Shown one piece after another: positions 8,301 through 15,179 of a stretch of 35,043 nt of DNA. The position numbers and the translations under genes were made by a program. Each line of letters starts with the position of its first letter. The first letter of the stretch is position 1. The notes beneath the pieces are model-generated. The model did not search any database, was not told where the DNA came from, and worked only from the letters and a program-made list of their open reading frames with translations. Source of the DNA: BM714 sp964484935 (GTDB lineage Bacteria; Bacillota; Clostridia; Peptostreptococcales; BM714); NCBI GenBank assembly GCA_964484935.1, contig CAZAFW010000017.1, forward strand, positions 1 through 35,043, written 5' to 3'.

Positions 8301-8549
8301 GGGCTTTTCCTTTGCAATTATCTTTTCGAGAAATTCAACCGTCAACGGTTCTATATAAACGCTGTCGGCCATTTCCTTGTCCGTCATGATCGTAGCCGGA
8401 TTGCTGTTCACCAATACGACCTTCAGTCCGTGTTCCCTTAAAACCTTGCAGGCTTGTGTGCCGGAATAATCGAATTCGGCAGCCTGTCCTATTATGATTG
8501 GTCCCGAACCAATCACCATAACCTTTTCAAGCCCCTTATATATTGACAT
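5343..8549 (-). CDS. carB: Carbamoyl phosphate synthase large subunit
   Basis: Makes carbamoyl phosphate from bicarbonate, ammonia supplied by CarA and two ATP, for arginine and pyrimidine synthesis. 1068 aa, the normal full length. Two homologous ATP-grasp halves are visible, each opening with a copy of the same motif: IGSGPIIIGQ near residue 13 and IGSGPIRIGQ near the middle. Each carries an EVNPR motif (VIEVNPRVSRSSAL; VIEVNPRASRTVPY). The C-terminal MGS-like regulatory domain ends the protein. The start overlaps the carA stop by 14 bases (ATG at 8549), so translation is probably coupled. Convergent with argJ. Confidence 0.97.
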   Translation of the reverse strand: MSIYKGLEKVMVIGSGPIIIGQAAEFDYSGTQACKVLREHGLKVVLVNSNPATIMTDKEMADSVYIEPLTVEFLEKIIAKEKPDGVLVGMGGQVALNLALELWQAGILDRYNTKLLGTNIDAIEKSEDREKFKLMMESIGEPVIEGMIASSLQEACEQADEIGYPIVVRPAYTLGGTGGGIAADRDELEKIVPVGLAYSAVGQVLIEKSVKGWKEIEYEMIRDNKGNCITVCNMENIDPVGIHTGDSIVIAPSQTLSDKEYQMLRNASIKIVTALNIKGGCNVQLALNPYSFEYRVIEVNPRVSRSSALASKATGYPIAKVAAQIAIGLDLDEIPNDVTGRTLACFEPTLDYCVIKIPKWPFDKFETGNRTLGTKMMATGEVMAIGNSFESALLKGVRSLEIGVYSLEIQKAAAFSDDQVIQKILKSDDERLFFLAELLRRGYRTEYLWELTEIDRFYLEKISGIVKLEEGLKKKTLSEIDSEELLSLKKKGFADVAIASFTKSDEIDVFEKRKKNGVMPVFKMVDTCGGEFEAKSPYYYSTYDPYDEVVVSDRKKVIVIGSGPIRIGQGIEFDYCSVHGVISLEKMGIESIIINNNPETVSTDFDTSDKLYFEPLTEEDVMNIVVKENPDGVILQYGGQTAIKLAEHMEKMGVAILGSGYDSIDRSEDREKFEAVLEKLNIARPSGKAVMNVEEGLEFTRVCGFPVLIRPSYVLGGMGMEIAYDESECVEYLENAFKKDKKNPVLIDKYLNGKEIEVDAIGDGTDILIPGIMEHLERAGVHSGDSISVYPAFSLSQEIKNKIIENTEKLASELNVLGLVNIQYVVYDNKVYVIEVNPRASRTVPYISKVTGIPMIRLATEIMMGSKLKDLGFGTGLYKESGYYAVKVPVFSMEKLPQTEIALGPEMKSTGEALGLEKDLYKAIYKGLVGSRLELGSIGRVLVSISDNYKKEFEPIAMKMKRLGFEFYATKGTGEYLGKLGIDYKHVAKIGEEETNVLSLIRNEKLTLVINIPSKGRNSLTEGFNIRRTSIENRVPCMTSLDTLNYVLDIWERDIKEEDVEVYDITKI

Positions 8550-9615
8550 GTTTATTCTCCTTTTTAATCATATTCAAAAATTCGTCGAACAGGTAATCCG
8601 AATCGCTTGGACCGGGAGAAGCTTCCGGATGGAACTGCACGCTGAATATAGGGAGCGTGAGATGCCTCATTCCCTCTACCGTATTGTCGTTCATGTTCAA
8701 GTGTGTTATTTCCAGCACCTTCTTGTCTATGCTTTCTTCGACCACTTCATAACCGTGATTCTGTGATGTTATGAACACCCTGTCCTTCGCAAGGTCCTTT
8801 ACCGGATGATTACAGCCCCTATGACCGTATTTCATCTTTTTGGTGGTTCCCCCGAGGGCGTGTGCAAGAAGTTGGTGTCCAAGACATATGCCAAAAATGG
8901 GTTTCTTTCCTATGAGTGACTTGACTGTTTCTATTTCCTCCTTAAGAAAAGCGGGGTCTCCCGGTCCGTTCGAAAGAAAAATTCCATCTGGATTGAAATC
9001 GAGTATCTTCTCTGCCGTATCTAGGCATGAAAACACCCTGACATGGACATTCCTGTTCACCAGGGCGCTAAGTATGTTTCTCTTTATGCCATAATCCACT
9101 ACAGCGACCTTCGGTGTGACAGGCATCAAGTCATAGTTGAATTTTGGGGTCACTTGATGAACCGCATCAGAATTGTCAAAGGACTTTATTTCCTCCATCA
9201 CATCGACTCCATCATCGTATGCGACTATCTTTCCTGTCATCGTTCCATTTTCCCGGATCATTTTGGTCAGCGCCCTTGTGTCTATACCCTCGAGCCCGAC
9301 TATGTCGTTTTTGTAAAGGTACTCGTCAATTGATTCCCTTCCCCTCCAGTTGGAATAATTCGCGGAAGCTTCTCTTACGATGAATCCCCTTACCTTGGGT
9401 TTCTCGGACTGGTTGTCCTCGAGAGTTATGCCGTAATTTCCAACAAGTGGATATGTCAGTATCACAATCTGTCCATAATATGAAGGATCCGTCAGTGTTT
9501 CCTGATATCCCGTCATCCCCGTGTTAAAAACGACTTCACCCACGGAATTTCGTTTCTTACCAAAAATATTTCCTTCGAATTTCGTTCCGTCTTCCAGAAT
9601 CAAATAACCTTTCAT
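8536..9615 (-). CDS. carA: Carbamoyl phosphate synthase small (glutaminase) subunit
   Basis: Hydrolyses glutamine and channels ammonia to CarB. 359 aa. The N-terminal CPSase domain begins MKGYLILEDG and contains GYQETLTDPSY (36-46). The class I glutaminase domain has all catalytic residues: Cys244 in GICLGHQLL (242-250), and His329 and Glu331 in QFHPEASPGP (327-336). GGAGGG lies before the ATG. First gene of carA-carB, with its own promoter sharing a sequence element with the argC and argB promoters, which suggests arginine control. Confidence 0.97.
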   Translation of the reverse strand: MKGYLILEDGTKFEGNIFGKKRNSVGEVVFNTGMTGYQETLTDPSYYGQIVILTYPLVGNYGITLEDNQSEKPKVRGFIVREASANYSNWRGRESIDEYLYKNDIVGLEGIDTRALTKMIRENGTMTGKIVAYDDGVDVMEEIKSFDNSDAVHQVTPKFNYDLMPVTPKVAVVDYGIKRNILSALVNRNVHVRVFSCLDTAEKILDFNPDGIFLSNGPGDPAFLKEEIETVKSLIGKKPIFGICLGHQLLAHALGGTTKKMKYGHRGCNHPVKDLAKDRVFITSQNHGYEVVEESIDKKVLEITHLNMNDNTVEGMRHLTLPIFSVQFHPEASPGPSDSDYLFDEFLNMIKKENKHVNI

Positions 9616-9657
9616 TTCACACCCTCCAACTTTTTGACAAAAAAATATATATATCTA

Positions 9658-9681
9658 TGCATATTTATGCATTTTTATACA
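9658..9681. promoter_or_regulatory. Two overlapping ARG-box-like palindromes upstream of carA
   Basis: TGCAT-ATTT-ATGCA (9658-9671) and TGCAT-TTTT-ATACA (9668-9681) each have the 5-4-5 palindrome of an ArgR operator. They lie between the carA -10 and its start codon, where bound repressor would block transcription. The operator role is inferred; the sequences are plain. Confidence 0.55.
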
Positions 9682-9683
9682 TA

Positions 9684-9724
9684 ATTATTTCTTATAATTA
9701 TAGCAGATTTAAAACTCATTACAA
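9684..9724 (-). promoter_or_regulatory. carA promoter
   Basis: On the minus strand TTGTAA (9719-9724), a 16-base spacer and TATAAT (9697-9702). The -10 and following bases, 9702 down to 9684, match the argC and argB promoters in the pattern TATAATWATAAGAAATAAW. Confidence 0.7.
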
Positions 9725-9735
9725 GGGTTAATTCG

Positions 9736-9764
9736 AAAAAAAGGACCGTTCTTTCGAACAGTCC
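9736..9764 (-). terminator. Terminator of the ptb-iorA-iorB operon
   Basis: Stem of 9743-9751 with 9756-9764 (one T-G wobble) and a 4-base loop. On the minus strand it is followed by a run of T. It lies just after the iorB stop codon. Confidence 0.8.
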
Positions 9765-9785
9765 CCCTCATCTATGCGCCATGCG

Positions 9786-10364
9786 CTATTTTACCATTTC
9801 CATTCCTTTGTTGAATGCCAAAATGTTTATGTCTATGAATCTTTCTTTTACAGTATTCCTTATAGCCTCTTCCCAATCAATTTCTGTTATTCCCATGGCC
9901 TTTACAAGCGCTCCAAGAAGCACTACATTCATGGTTTTTGGATTTCCTATCTCTTTGGCTATCCCCATAGCATCAAGTTTTGTTGTTTTGGCTTTCTTCT
10001 CGAGTTCTTCGATTATGCCGTCGGGATAGTCCGCCTTGCCTATCTGTATTGGAACAGATGGAATTTCATAGTTGTTTACTACAATTACTCCGTCGGGCTT
10101 CAAATGGTCAATCCATCTGCAGGCTTCCATTTTTTCAAACGATGCGAGTATGTCAGCCTGTCCCAATCCGATGATAGGGGAATATACCTTTTGCCCATAC
10201 CTGACCTGAGTGGATACGCTGCCTCCCCTTTGCGCCATACCATGGACTTCGGACATCTTTACATCGTACCCGGCATCCACAAGCCCTCTCGAAAGAATTT
10301 TGCTGGCAAGTATCGTTCCCTGTCCGCCGACACCTACAAGCAGAATATTCTTGACTTCACTCAT
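9786..10364 (-). CDS. iorB: Indolepyruvate ferredoxin oxidoreductase, beta subunit
   Basis: The gamma-type (oxidoreductase) domain subunit of the two-subunit enzyme that oxidises aryl 2-oxoacids to acyl-CoA and reduces ferredoxin. About 192 aa. LLVGVGGQGTILASKIL is the family N-terminus, followed by SEVHGMAQRGGSV, typical of IorB and related 2-oxoacid:ferredoxin oxidoreductases. The ATG at 10364 follows the iorA stop by one base and has AGGTGGGTG upstream; a GTG at 10373 overlapping iorA is the alternative. The tight spacing with iorA supports an obligate complex. Substrate (indolepyruvate, phenylpyruvate or 4-hydroxyphenylpyruvate) cannot be told from sequence. Confidence 0.92.
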   Translation of the reverse strand: MSEVKNILLVGVGGQGTILASKILSRGLVDAGYDVKMSEVHGMAQRGGSVSTQVRYGQKVYSPIIGLGQADILASFEKMEACRWIDHLKPDGVIVVNNYEIPSVPIQIGKADYPDGIIEELEKKAKTTKLDAMGIAKEIGNPKTMNVVLLGALVKAMGITEIDWEEAIRNTVKERFIDINILAFNKGMEMVK

Positions 10365-10365
10365 A

Positions 10366-12144
10366 TTATTCACCCACCTTTTCGATTGCTTTTACAGGAC
10401 ATACTTGAAGGCAAACTTCACATCCGACGCATTGGTTCTTGTCAATCATGGCCTTCTTGTTTTCTTTGTCGAAATTTAGTGCGGGGCAGCCTGTATTTAT
10501 GCACATCTTGCAGCCTATGCATTTTTCTGCGTCCACTACGCAAAGGCTCTTGTAATCTCCGAACTCCTCGACATCCTGATCCGACTGCTTCTTGAGAACG
10601 CAAGGCCATCTCGTTATTATTACTGAAGGTCCGTCTATTTCCAGAGCCCAATCCAAAGCCTCTTTCATGTCGCCAAGCTTTATTGGATTGACAGTCTTCA
10701 CATTTTCGATTCCCAAAGCCTTGACGATAGCCGGTATGTCGGCCTGCTTAGCTGGCATTCCCTGGAGTGTGAAACCAGTTCCCGGATTTTCCTGATGGCC
10801 TGTCATTCCGGTTATTCTGTTGTCTAAAATTACAGTAACAGTGTTGCTGTTGTTGTAGGCTATGTCCAAAAGCCCGGTCATTCCAGAATGGAAGAAAGTA
10901 GAGTCTCCTATTACCGCAACAACCCTTTTGTCGACTGCATGTCTGTTGAAGGCCTTTTGCGCCCCATGGCCAAGACTTATGCTCGCTCCCATGCATATGC
11001 ATGTTTCCATTGCATTTAATGGAGCTGCCGAACCCAATGTGTAACAGCCTATATCGCCTGTAACCATTATGTTTTTCTTCTTGCTGAGCTCATAGAAGAA
11101 TCCTCTATGTGGACATCCGGCACACATTGTAGGAGGTCTTCCTACAACTTTATCGCTTATTGGCTCAATCGTCTCACGTGATTCGTCTAGCAGAGTTTTT
11201 GCTATTATGTCGGGGTTGAGTTCTCCTATGTTGGGGATTTTATCTTTTCCAACGCACTCAATCCCTGCAGCCTTCATTTGCTCTTCCATGAAAGGCTCCA
11301 GCTCCTCGATAACATAAAGCGTGTCAACCTCTTTTGCGAAAGCTTTTATTTTTTCCATCGGAAGCGGAAATGAAAATCCGATTTTCAAGTAGGAAGCCGT
11401 GTCCCCGAAAACGTCCTTTGCGTATTGGTAAGCAACGCCTGAAGTCACAATTCCTATTTTTCGATCATTCCATTCAATGAAGTTAAGCGGTGTTTCGTTC
11501 GAAAAAGCCTCAAGCTCCTTCAATTTGTCTTCAAGTACAATATGAAGCTTTTTGGCATTTGCAGGTGCCGCCACATACTTGGGAATATTTTTTTCATAAG
11601 GTTTGGCCCCAAGCTCCGTGCGTTCCCCGAATTCAACTATCCCTTTGCTGTGGCAGATTCTTGTCGTTAGTCTGTAGAGGACCATTGTATCGAATTTTTC
11701 GCTTATTTCAATTGCCGTCCTTATCATGTCCTTTGCTTCTTGGCTGTCCGAAGGCTCAAGCATTGCAATTTTTGCAAATTTTGCATAATACCTGTTATCC
11801 TGCTCGTTTTGCGATGAATGCATTCCAGGGTCGTCAGCGGTAACCAAAACCATGGCTCCGTTTACACCTGTGTATCCGTATGTAAACAAGGGATCTGCCG
11901 CAACGTTTACACCAACATGCTTCATTGCCGCCAATGACCTCGCCCCGGCTATGGATGCGCCTATAGCCGATTCCAACGCCACTTTTTCATTTGGAGCCCA
12001 TTCCGCTACAATTTCTTTCTTGTAGGGTGCAATATTTTCAAGAATTTCTGTACTCGGTGTTCCCGGATATGCTGATGCATAAGAAATTCCAGCTTCAAAT
12101 GCCCCTCTTGCGACTGCTTCATTTCCGGTCAGTAATTCCTTCAT
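10366..12144 (-). CDS. iorA: Indolepyruvate ferredoxin oxidoreductase, alpha subunit
   Basis: The large, TPP-binding and Fe-S-bearing subunit of the aryl 2-oxoacid oxidoreductase. 592 aa from the ATG at 12144, chosen over an in-frame ATG at 12183 because GAGGAG lies just before it and the family begins at KELLTGNEAVARGA. The N-terminal pyrimidine-binding domain contains AYPGTPSTEI (25-34). The TPP-binding half shows GDIGCYTLG and GDSTFFHSG. Two ferredoxin-type clusters end the protein: Cys542, 545, 548 and 553 (the wider last spacing is usual in IorA) and Cys572, 575, 578 and 582. The ribosome site lies within the 3' end of ptb. Confidence 0.95.
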   Translation of the reverse strand: MKELLTGNEAVARGAFEAGISYASAYPGTPSTEILENIAPYKKEIVAEWAPNEKVALESAIGASIAGARSLAAMKHVGVNVAADPLFTYGYTGVNGAMVLVTADDPGMHSSQNEQDNRYYAKFAKIAMLEPSDSQEAKDMIRTAIEISEKFDTMVLYRLTTRICHSKGIVEFGERTELGAKPYEKNIPKYVAAPANAKKLHIVLEDKLKELEAFSNETPLNFIEWNDRKIGIVTSGVAYQYAKDVFGDTASYLKIGFSFPLPMEKIKAFAKEVDTLYVIEELEPFMEEQMKAAGIECVGKDKIPNIGELNPDIIAKTLLDESRETIEPISDKVVGRPPTMCAGCPHRGFFYELSKKKNIMVTGDIGCYTLGSAAPLNAMETCICMGASISLGHGAQKAFNRHAVDKRVVAVIGDSTFFHSGMTGLLDIAYNNSNTVTVILDNRITGMTGHQENPGTGFTLQGMPAKQADIPAIVKALGIENVKTVNPIKLGDMKEALDWALEIDGPSVIITRWPCVLKKQSDQDVEEFGDYKSLCVVDAEKCIGCKMCINTGCPALNFDKENKKAMIDKNQCVGCEVCLQVCPVKAIEKVGE

Positions 12145-12148
12145 CTTT

Positions 12149-13075
12149 TCACGCTCCTCTTTTTTTCTGTTTGTTTGCAGCAATCACGCTTCCAAGCGCG
12201 ATTGAATTGAGCTTGTTCTCATGTGTGTCCGCCCTCGAGACCAATACAACAGGAGCGCTTGCTCCCATTATGACGCCGGCTGAACTAGCTGATGCGAAGT
12301 AACTCAAAGCTTTTCCTATTCCATTTCCCATCTCTATGTTCGGAACCATCAATACGTCTGCATCTCCCGCAACCGGGCTTTCGTATCTCTTTATTTCCGC
12401 CGCCTCTTTTGAAATAGCCAGGTCAAGCGCCATAGGGCCTTCTACTGTTACGCCTTCTCCGAAAAATCCTTCGACTCCCATTTGCTTCAATTCTCCGGCA
12501 TCGACAGTTGCCGGCATCTTTGGATTGACTTTTTCCTTTGCCGCAAGGCAAGCAACCTTGACGTTCTGATTTCCCAATGCTTTTGCCGCCGCTATGGCGT
12601 TCTTGATTATTTTAGCCTTTGTCGGAACGTCCGGATACATATTCATGCCGCCGTCGGTAAGGTACAAAAGCTTGTGGTATCCCTTCACCTCATACATCAT
12701 CACATGACTGAGCTGGCTTTCGGTTCTAAGGCCTATATCCTTGTCCAATACCGCTTTTAGCAGTATCGAAGTGTCAATCAAGCCCTTCATTACAAAATCC
12801 GCCTGCCCTCCACTTACAAGAGAAACGGCCTTTCTTGCCGTTTCTGTCAAATCCTGTTCATCGATTATTCTATATTCCTTAAGATCCAATCCTTTTCCAT
12901 CCGCAATTGCCCTGATCGCTTTCTCATCTCCAACCAGAACCGGCTCTACTATGCCCATTTCAGAAGCTTCAACAACTGCAGCCAAAACTTCGCCGTCCTG
13001 CGCGGCGGCAACCGAAAGCTTCATTTTTTCTTGTTTTTTTGCCTGTTCTATTAAGTCATTCAATGTTTTAATCAT
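12149..13075 (-). CDS. ptb: Phosphate butyryltransferase-family phosphotransacylase
   Basis: Converts an acyl-CoA and phosphate to an acyl phosphate, which a kinase can use to make ATP. 308 aa, the usual Ptb length, with the Pta/Ptb fold. Typical Ptb stretches are VLVGDEKAI, FVMKGLIDTSILLKAVLD, LYLTDGGMNMYPD, VEGPMALDLAIS and the C-terminal GASAPVVLVSRAD. The start at 13075 has AGAGGTGG before it. It is the first gene of the operon and abuts iorA, which is unusual because ptb normally sits with a butyrate kinase gene (buk); no kinase is present. Context suggests the real substrates may be arylacetyl- or branched-chain acyl-CoAs made by IorAB, which is inference. Confidence 0.9.
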   Translation of the reverse strand: MIKTLNDLIEQAKKQEKMKLSVAAAQDGEVLAAVVEASEMGIVEPVLVGDEKAIRAIADGKGLDLKEYRIIDEQDLTETARKAVSLVSGGQADFVMKGLIDTSILLKAVLDKDIGLRTESQLSHVMMYEVKGYHKLLYLTDGGMNMYPDVPTKAKIIKNAIAAAKALGNQNVKVACLAAKEKVNPKMPATVDAGELKQMGVEGFFGEGVTVEGPMALDLAISKEAAEIKRYESPVAGDADVLMVPNIEMGNGIGKALSYFASASSAGVIMGASAPVVLVSRADTHENKLNSIALGSVIAANKQKKRGA

Positions 13076-13118
13076 AAGCCACCTCTCTAGAAAATATTAG
13101 TTTGCCCATCTGCTTATA

Positions 13119-13136
13119 TTGCAAATATCATGCCAA
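13119..13136 (-). promoter_or_regulatory. Sigma-54 (-24/-12) promoter of ptb-iorA-iorB
   Basis: On the minus strand TTGGCATG-ATAT-TTGCAA. The invariant GG (13133-13134) and GC (13121-13122) are separated by exactly 10 bases, and the match to TGGCACG-N4-TTGCW has one change. It lies 44 bases before the ptb start. Confidence 0.8.
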
Positions 13137-13190
13137 GCAATGACTTCCGTCTTTTCAACATGTTTGTCAACTTTTCAACAAAAAAAGAAG

Positions 13191-13250
13191 AATAAGTGTT
13201 TATATGGCGCAACTCCTGTAAACCCCTGTTTACACCACACAACACTTATT
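13191..13250. promoter_or_regulatory. Nested palindromes: possible enhancer (UAS) and/or terminator
   Basis: The inner palindrome is TGTAAAC-CCCT-GTTTACA (13217-13234), centred about 104 bases upstream of the -12 element, a usual distance for a sigma-54 activator site. The outer arms AATAAGTGTT (13191-13200) and AACACTTATT (13241-13250) pair perfectly. On the minus strand the outer arm is followed by CTTCTTTTTTT, so the same structure could terminate transcription from the TPR gene. Confidence 0.6.
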
Positions 13251-13281
13251 ATATATCTTTTGTATTCTATAATCCCTTTTG

Positions 13282-14406
13282 TTAATTATTTTTAAATTTA
13301 TTTAATTCATTAATGCAAGCTATTGTCACCGGATCGTTCGGATCCAATTCAGAAGAGCGGTCCAAGTATGTTTCTGCAAGTTCAATGTTTCCTATTTCCA
13401 TTTGAGCCATTGCATTATTGCATAGTATTTCCGGGTTGTCCGGATCCATATTTAAGGCTTTCTTGAAATACCTTGCGGCTTCGCTCAAATTTCCCAAAGC
13501 TGAATGGCAAAGCCCAAGTTCATTTAACGATTCAGCCTGATCCGGTTTGATTCGTATGACTTTTTCAAAATATTCGACAGCTTGGTCAATCTTGCCAAGA
13601 TTCCTGTACGCCAAAGCTATAAAAAACAGAAGGTTCCACCACGACGGATTAACATCCTCTATTGAAAGCAGTTTTTCAAGCCCTGTTTCAAAAGAACCTG
13701 AAAGCACTTCGTTGTATCCTTCATCGAAAATAATCCGGTCGCTCATCTTGATCAGTATTTCCTGTACTTCCATTATCTTGTTTTCGTCATCTGAGTTTTC
13801 AATGAAGTGTTCCCATGAAAGCTGGGCTTTTTTGTAGAGTCCCTTGTTTGAATAATGAAAACCCAAGTGGTAATAGGGCATTGAAAAATATTCAAAATCA
13901 ACAGTAAGTTTTTCCATGAGCGTGAATGCCTCCTTCTCCCACGCCTCGGCAAGTTCACTGTCCTCCGTCTCCATCGAAAGAGCTTCGCATACCTTGGCTT
14001 TGTTGTATGCGGCATCCAAATTCGAAGGGTTTAGAATCATGGCCGTTTCGAAAAATGCAAAAGCATCCTCGAGCCGGTTATTCTCAGCAAGTTCTATTGC
14101 ACTTCCCGTTATCACCCTGTCCATATTTTCGTCTATGCCTTTCATAAGGCTTTTGTAATATGGATTATGCTCAAAATCGGGATCGGCCGCCACAAGCAAG
14201 GCCATCCCCTCCACCATTTCCTTAACCGACAGATTCTCATAATCACCGCTGCTAACGCGATCTGATAGCTTCTTGACCGTTATGGGCATTGGTATGTTTT
14301 TCCTTAGAAGAGCTTTTTTGCCCGGTATAGCAACATCCTTTTTCAGTTCTATGAAAACTATCTCTTCCAGTTTTTCTTTAAGCCTTCTTGCTACAGCTTC
14401 TTCCAT
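13282..14406 (-). CDS. TPR-repeat protein of unknown function
   Basis: 374 aa with no signal peptide or membrane segment, so probably cytoplasmic. The first 90 residues are not recognised. Then come several tetratricopeptide repeats, clearest in the last third: consecutive units around NLGKIDQAVEYFEKVIRIKP, ALGNLSEAARYFKKALNMDP and EIGNIELAETYLDRSSELDP. Another unit lies near DAFAFFETAMILNP. Such repeats bind partner proteins. It is the last gene of an operon with a membrane protein (12 bases upstream) and a radical SAM enzyme, so a scaffold role for those is conceivable but unproven. Confidence 0.85.
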   Translation of the reverse strand: MEEAVARRLKEKLEEIVFIELKKDVAIPGKKALLRKNIPMPITVKKLSDRVSSGDYENLSVKEMVEGMALLVAADPDFEHNPYYKSLMKGIDENMDRVITGSAIELAENNRLEDAFAFFETAMILNPSNLDAAYNKAKVCEALSMETEDSELAEAWEKEAFTLMEKLTVDFEYFSMPYYHLGFHYSNKGLYKKAQLSWEHFIENSDDENKIMEVQEILIKMSDRIIFDEGYNEVLSGSFETGLEKLLSIEDVNPSWWNLLFFIALAYRNLGKIDQAVEYFEKVIRIKPDQAESLNELGLCHSALGNLSEAARYFKKALNMDPDNPEILCNNAMAQMEIGNIELAETYLDRSSELDPNDPVTIACINELNKFKNN

Positions 14407-14417
14407 CTAAACCCTCC

Positions 14418-15179
14418 TTATTCTTCATGACCGATTCTGTACTGGTATATTCTTTTTCTTCTTGTAGAGCGGTCAAGGATTTTGAAAAGGAATCCCCTGT
14501 ATATCATGAAGAAGGAAAAAACCAGCGGTAGCAATATCAATACGAAAATCATCATCACGGAAGCCGCCCCATTTATAAAAATCCCTGAAACTGCAGCAAA
14601 AGGTTTCATCGCCGATTCAACCATGGAGTAAAGGACTATTGCAATTAGGATGTTTGGAACAAACCACTCCAGGTAATTCTCCTTGACGAATTCAAAAGCT
14701 CCAGAAATCATGTCAAAACCCTGGTTGTATTTTTGATACATGACTTCCGGCAGGGGATTTAGGGCCATGAAGGCGAAGAGTTCAATTATGAACCATATGC
14801 TGATTCCGCCGATTGACGCCGACAGCGCCCTTCCAAAAAATAAATTCAAACCGTAGCGGGCGAACCAAAAGAGTATCAGCACGCTGTAAGCTTTCCAGAT
14901 GTATACCTTAAAGCCTTCCTTGAAATCCCGCATTGTAAAATGCCCGTACTTAATTATCTTTTCCATCAAATACAAAAAGTCTGAAATAACGGCACTTTGG
15001 AAAACTGCGATAATCAGTCCCGAAAGAATCCATGCCAAAGAGGCTATTCTCCATATTAGCAAGGAGAATATGAAATAAGAAATTCCCACTAAAAAAATCT
15101 TCCAGTTCACACTTATTGCCTTTATGGTCTTTTTTAGTACTTCCCTGTTGGTGTAAAAAATATCACTTAATATTTCCAT
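14418..15179 (-). CDS. Polytopic membrane protein of unknown function
   Basis: 253 aa with about five or six hydrophobic segments: around WKIFLVGISYFIFSLLIW and WILSGLIIAVFQSAVI near the N-terminus, a segment around YSVLILFWFARYGLNLFF, one around ISIWFIIELFAFMALNP, and two near the C-terminus ending in a basic tail (RSTRRKRIYQYR). No signal peptide cleavage site or catalytic motif is seen, and I do not recognise the family. The start overlaps the end of the radical SAM gene by 17 bases, which argues for coupled expression. Confidence 0.8.
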   Translation of the reverse strand: MEILSDIFYTNREVLKKTIKAISVNWKIFLVGISYFIFSLLIWRIASLAWILSGLIIAVFQSAVISDFLYLMEKIIKYGHFTMRDFKEGFKVYIWKAYSVLILFWFARYGLNLFFGRALSASIGGISIWFIIELFAFMALNPLPEVMYQKYNQGFDMISGAFEFVKENYLEWFVPNILIAIVLYSMVESAMKPFAAVSGIFINGAASVMMIFVLILLPLVFSFFMIYRGFLFKILDRSTRRKRIYQYRIGHEE

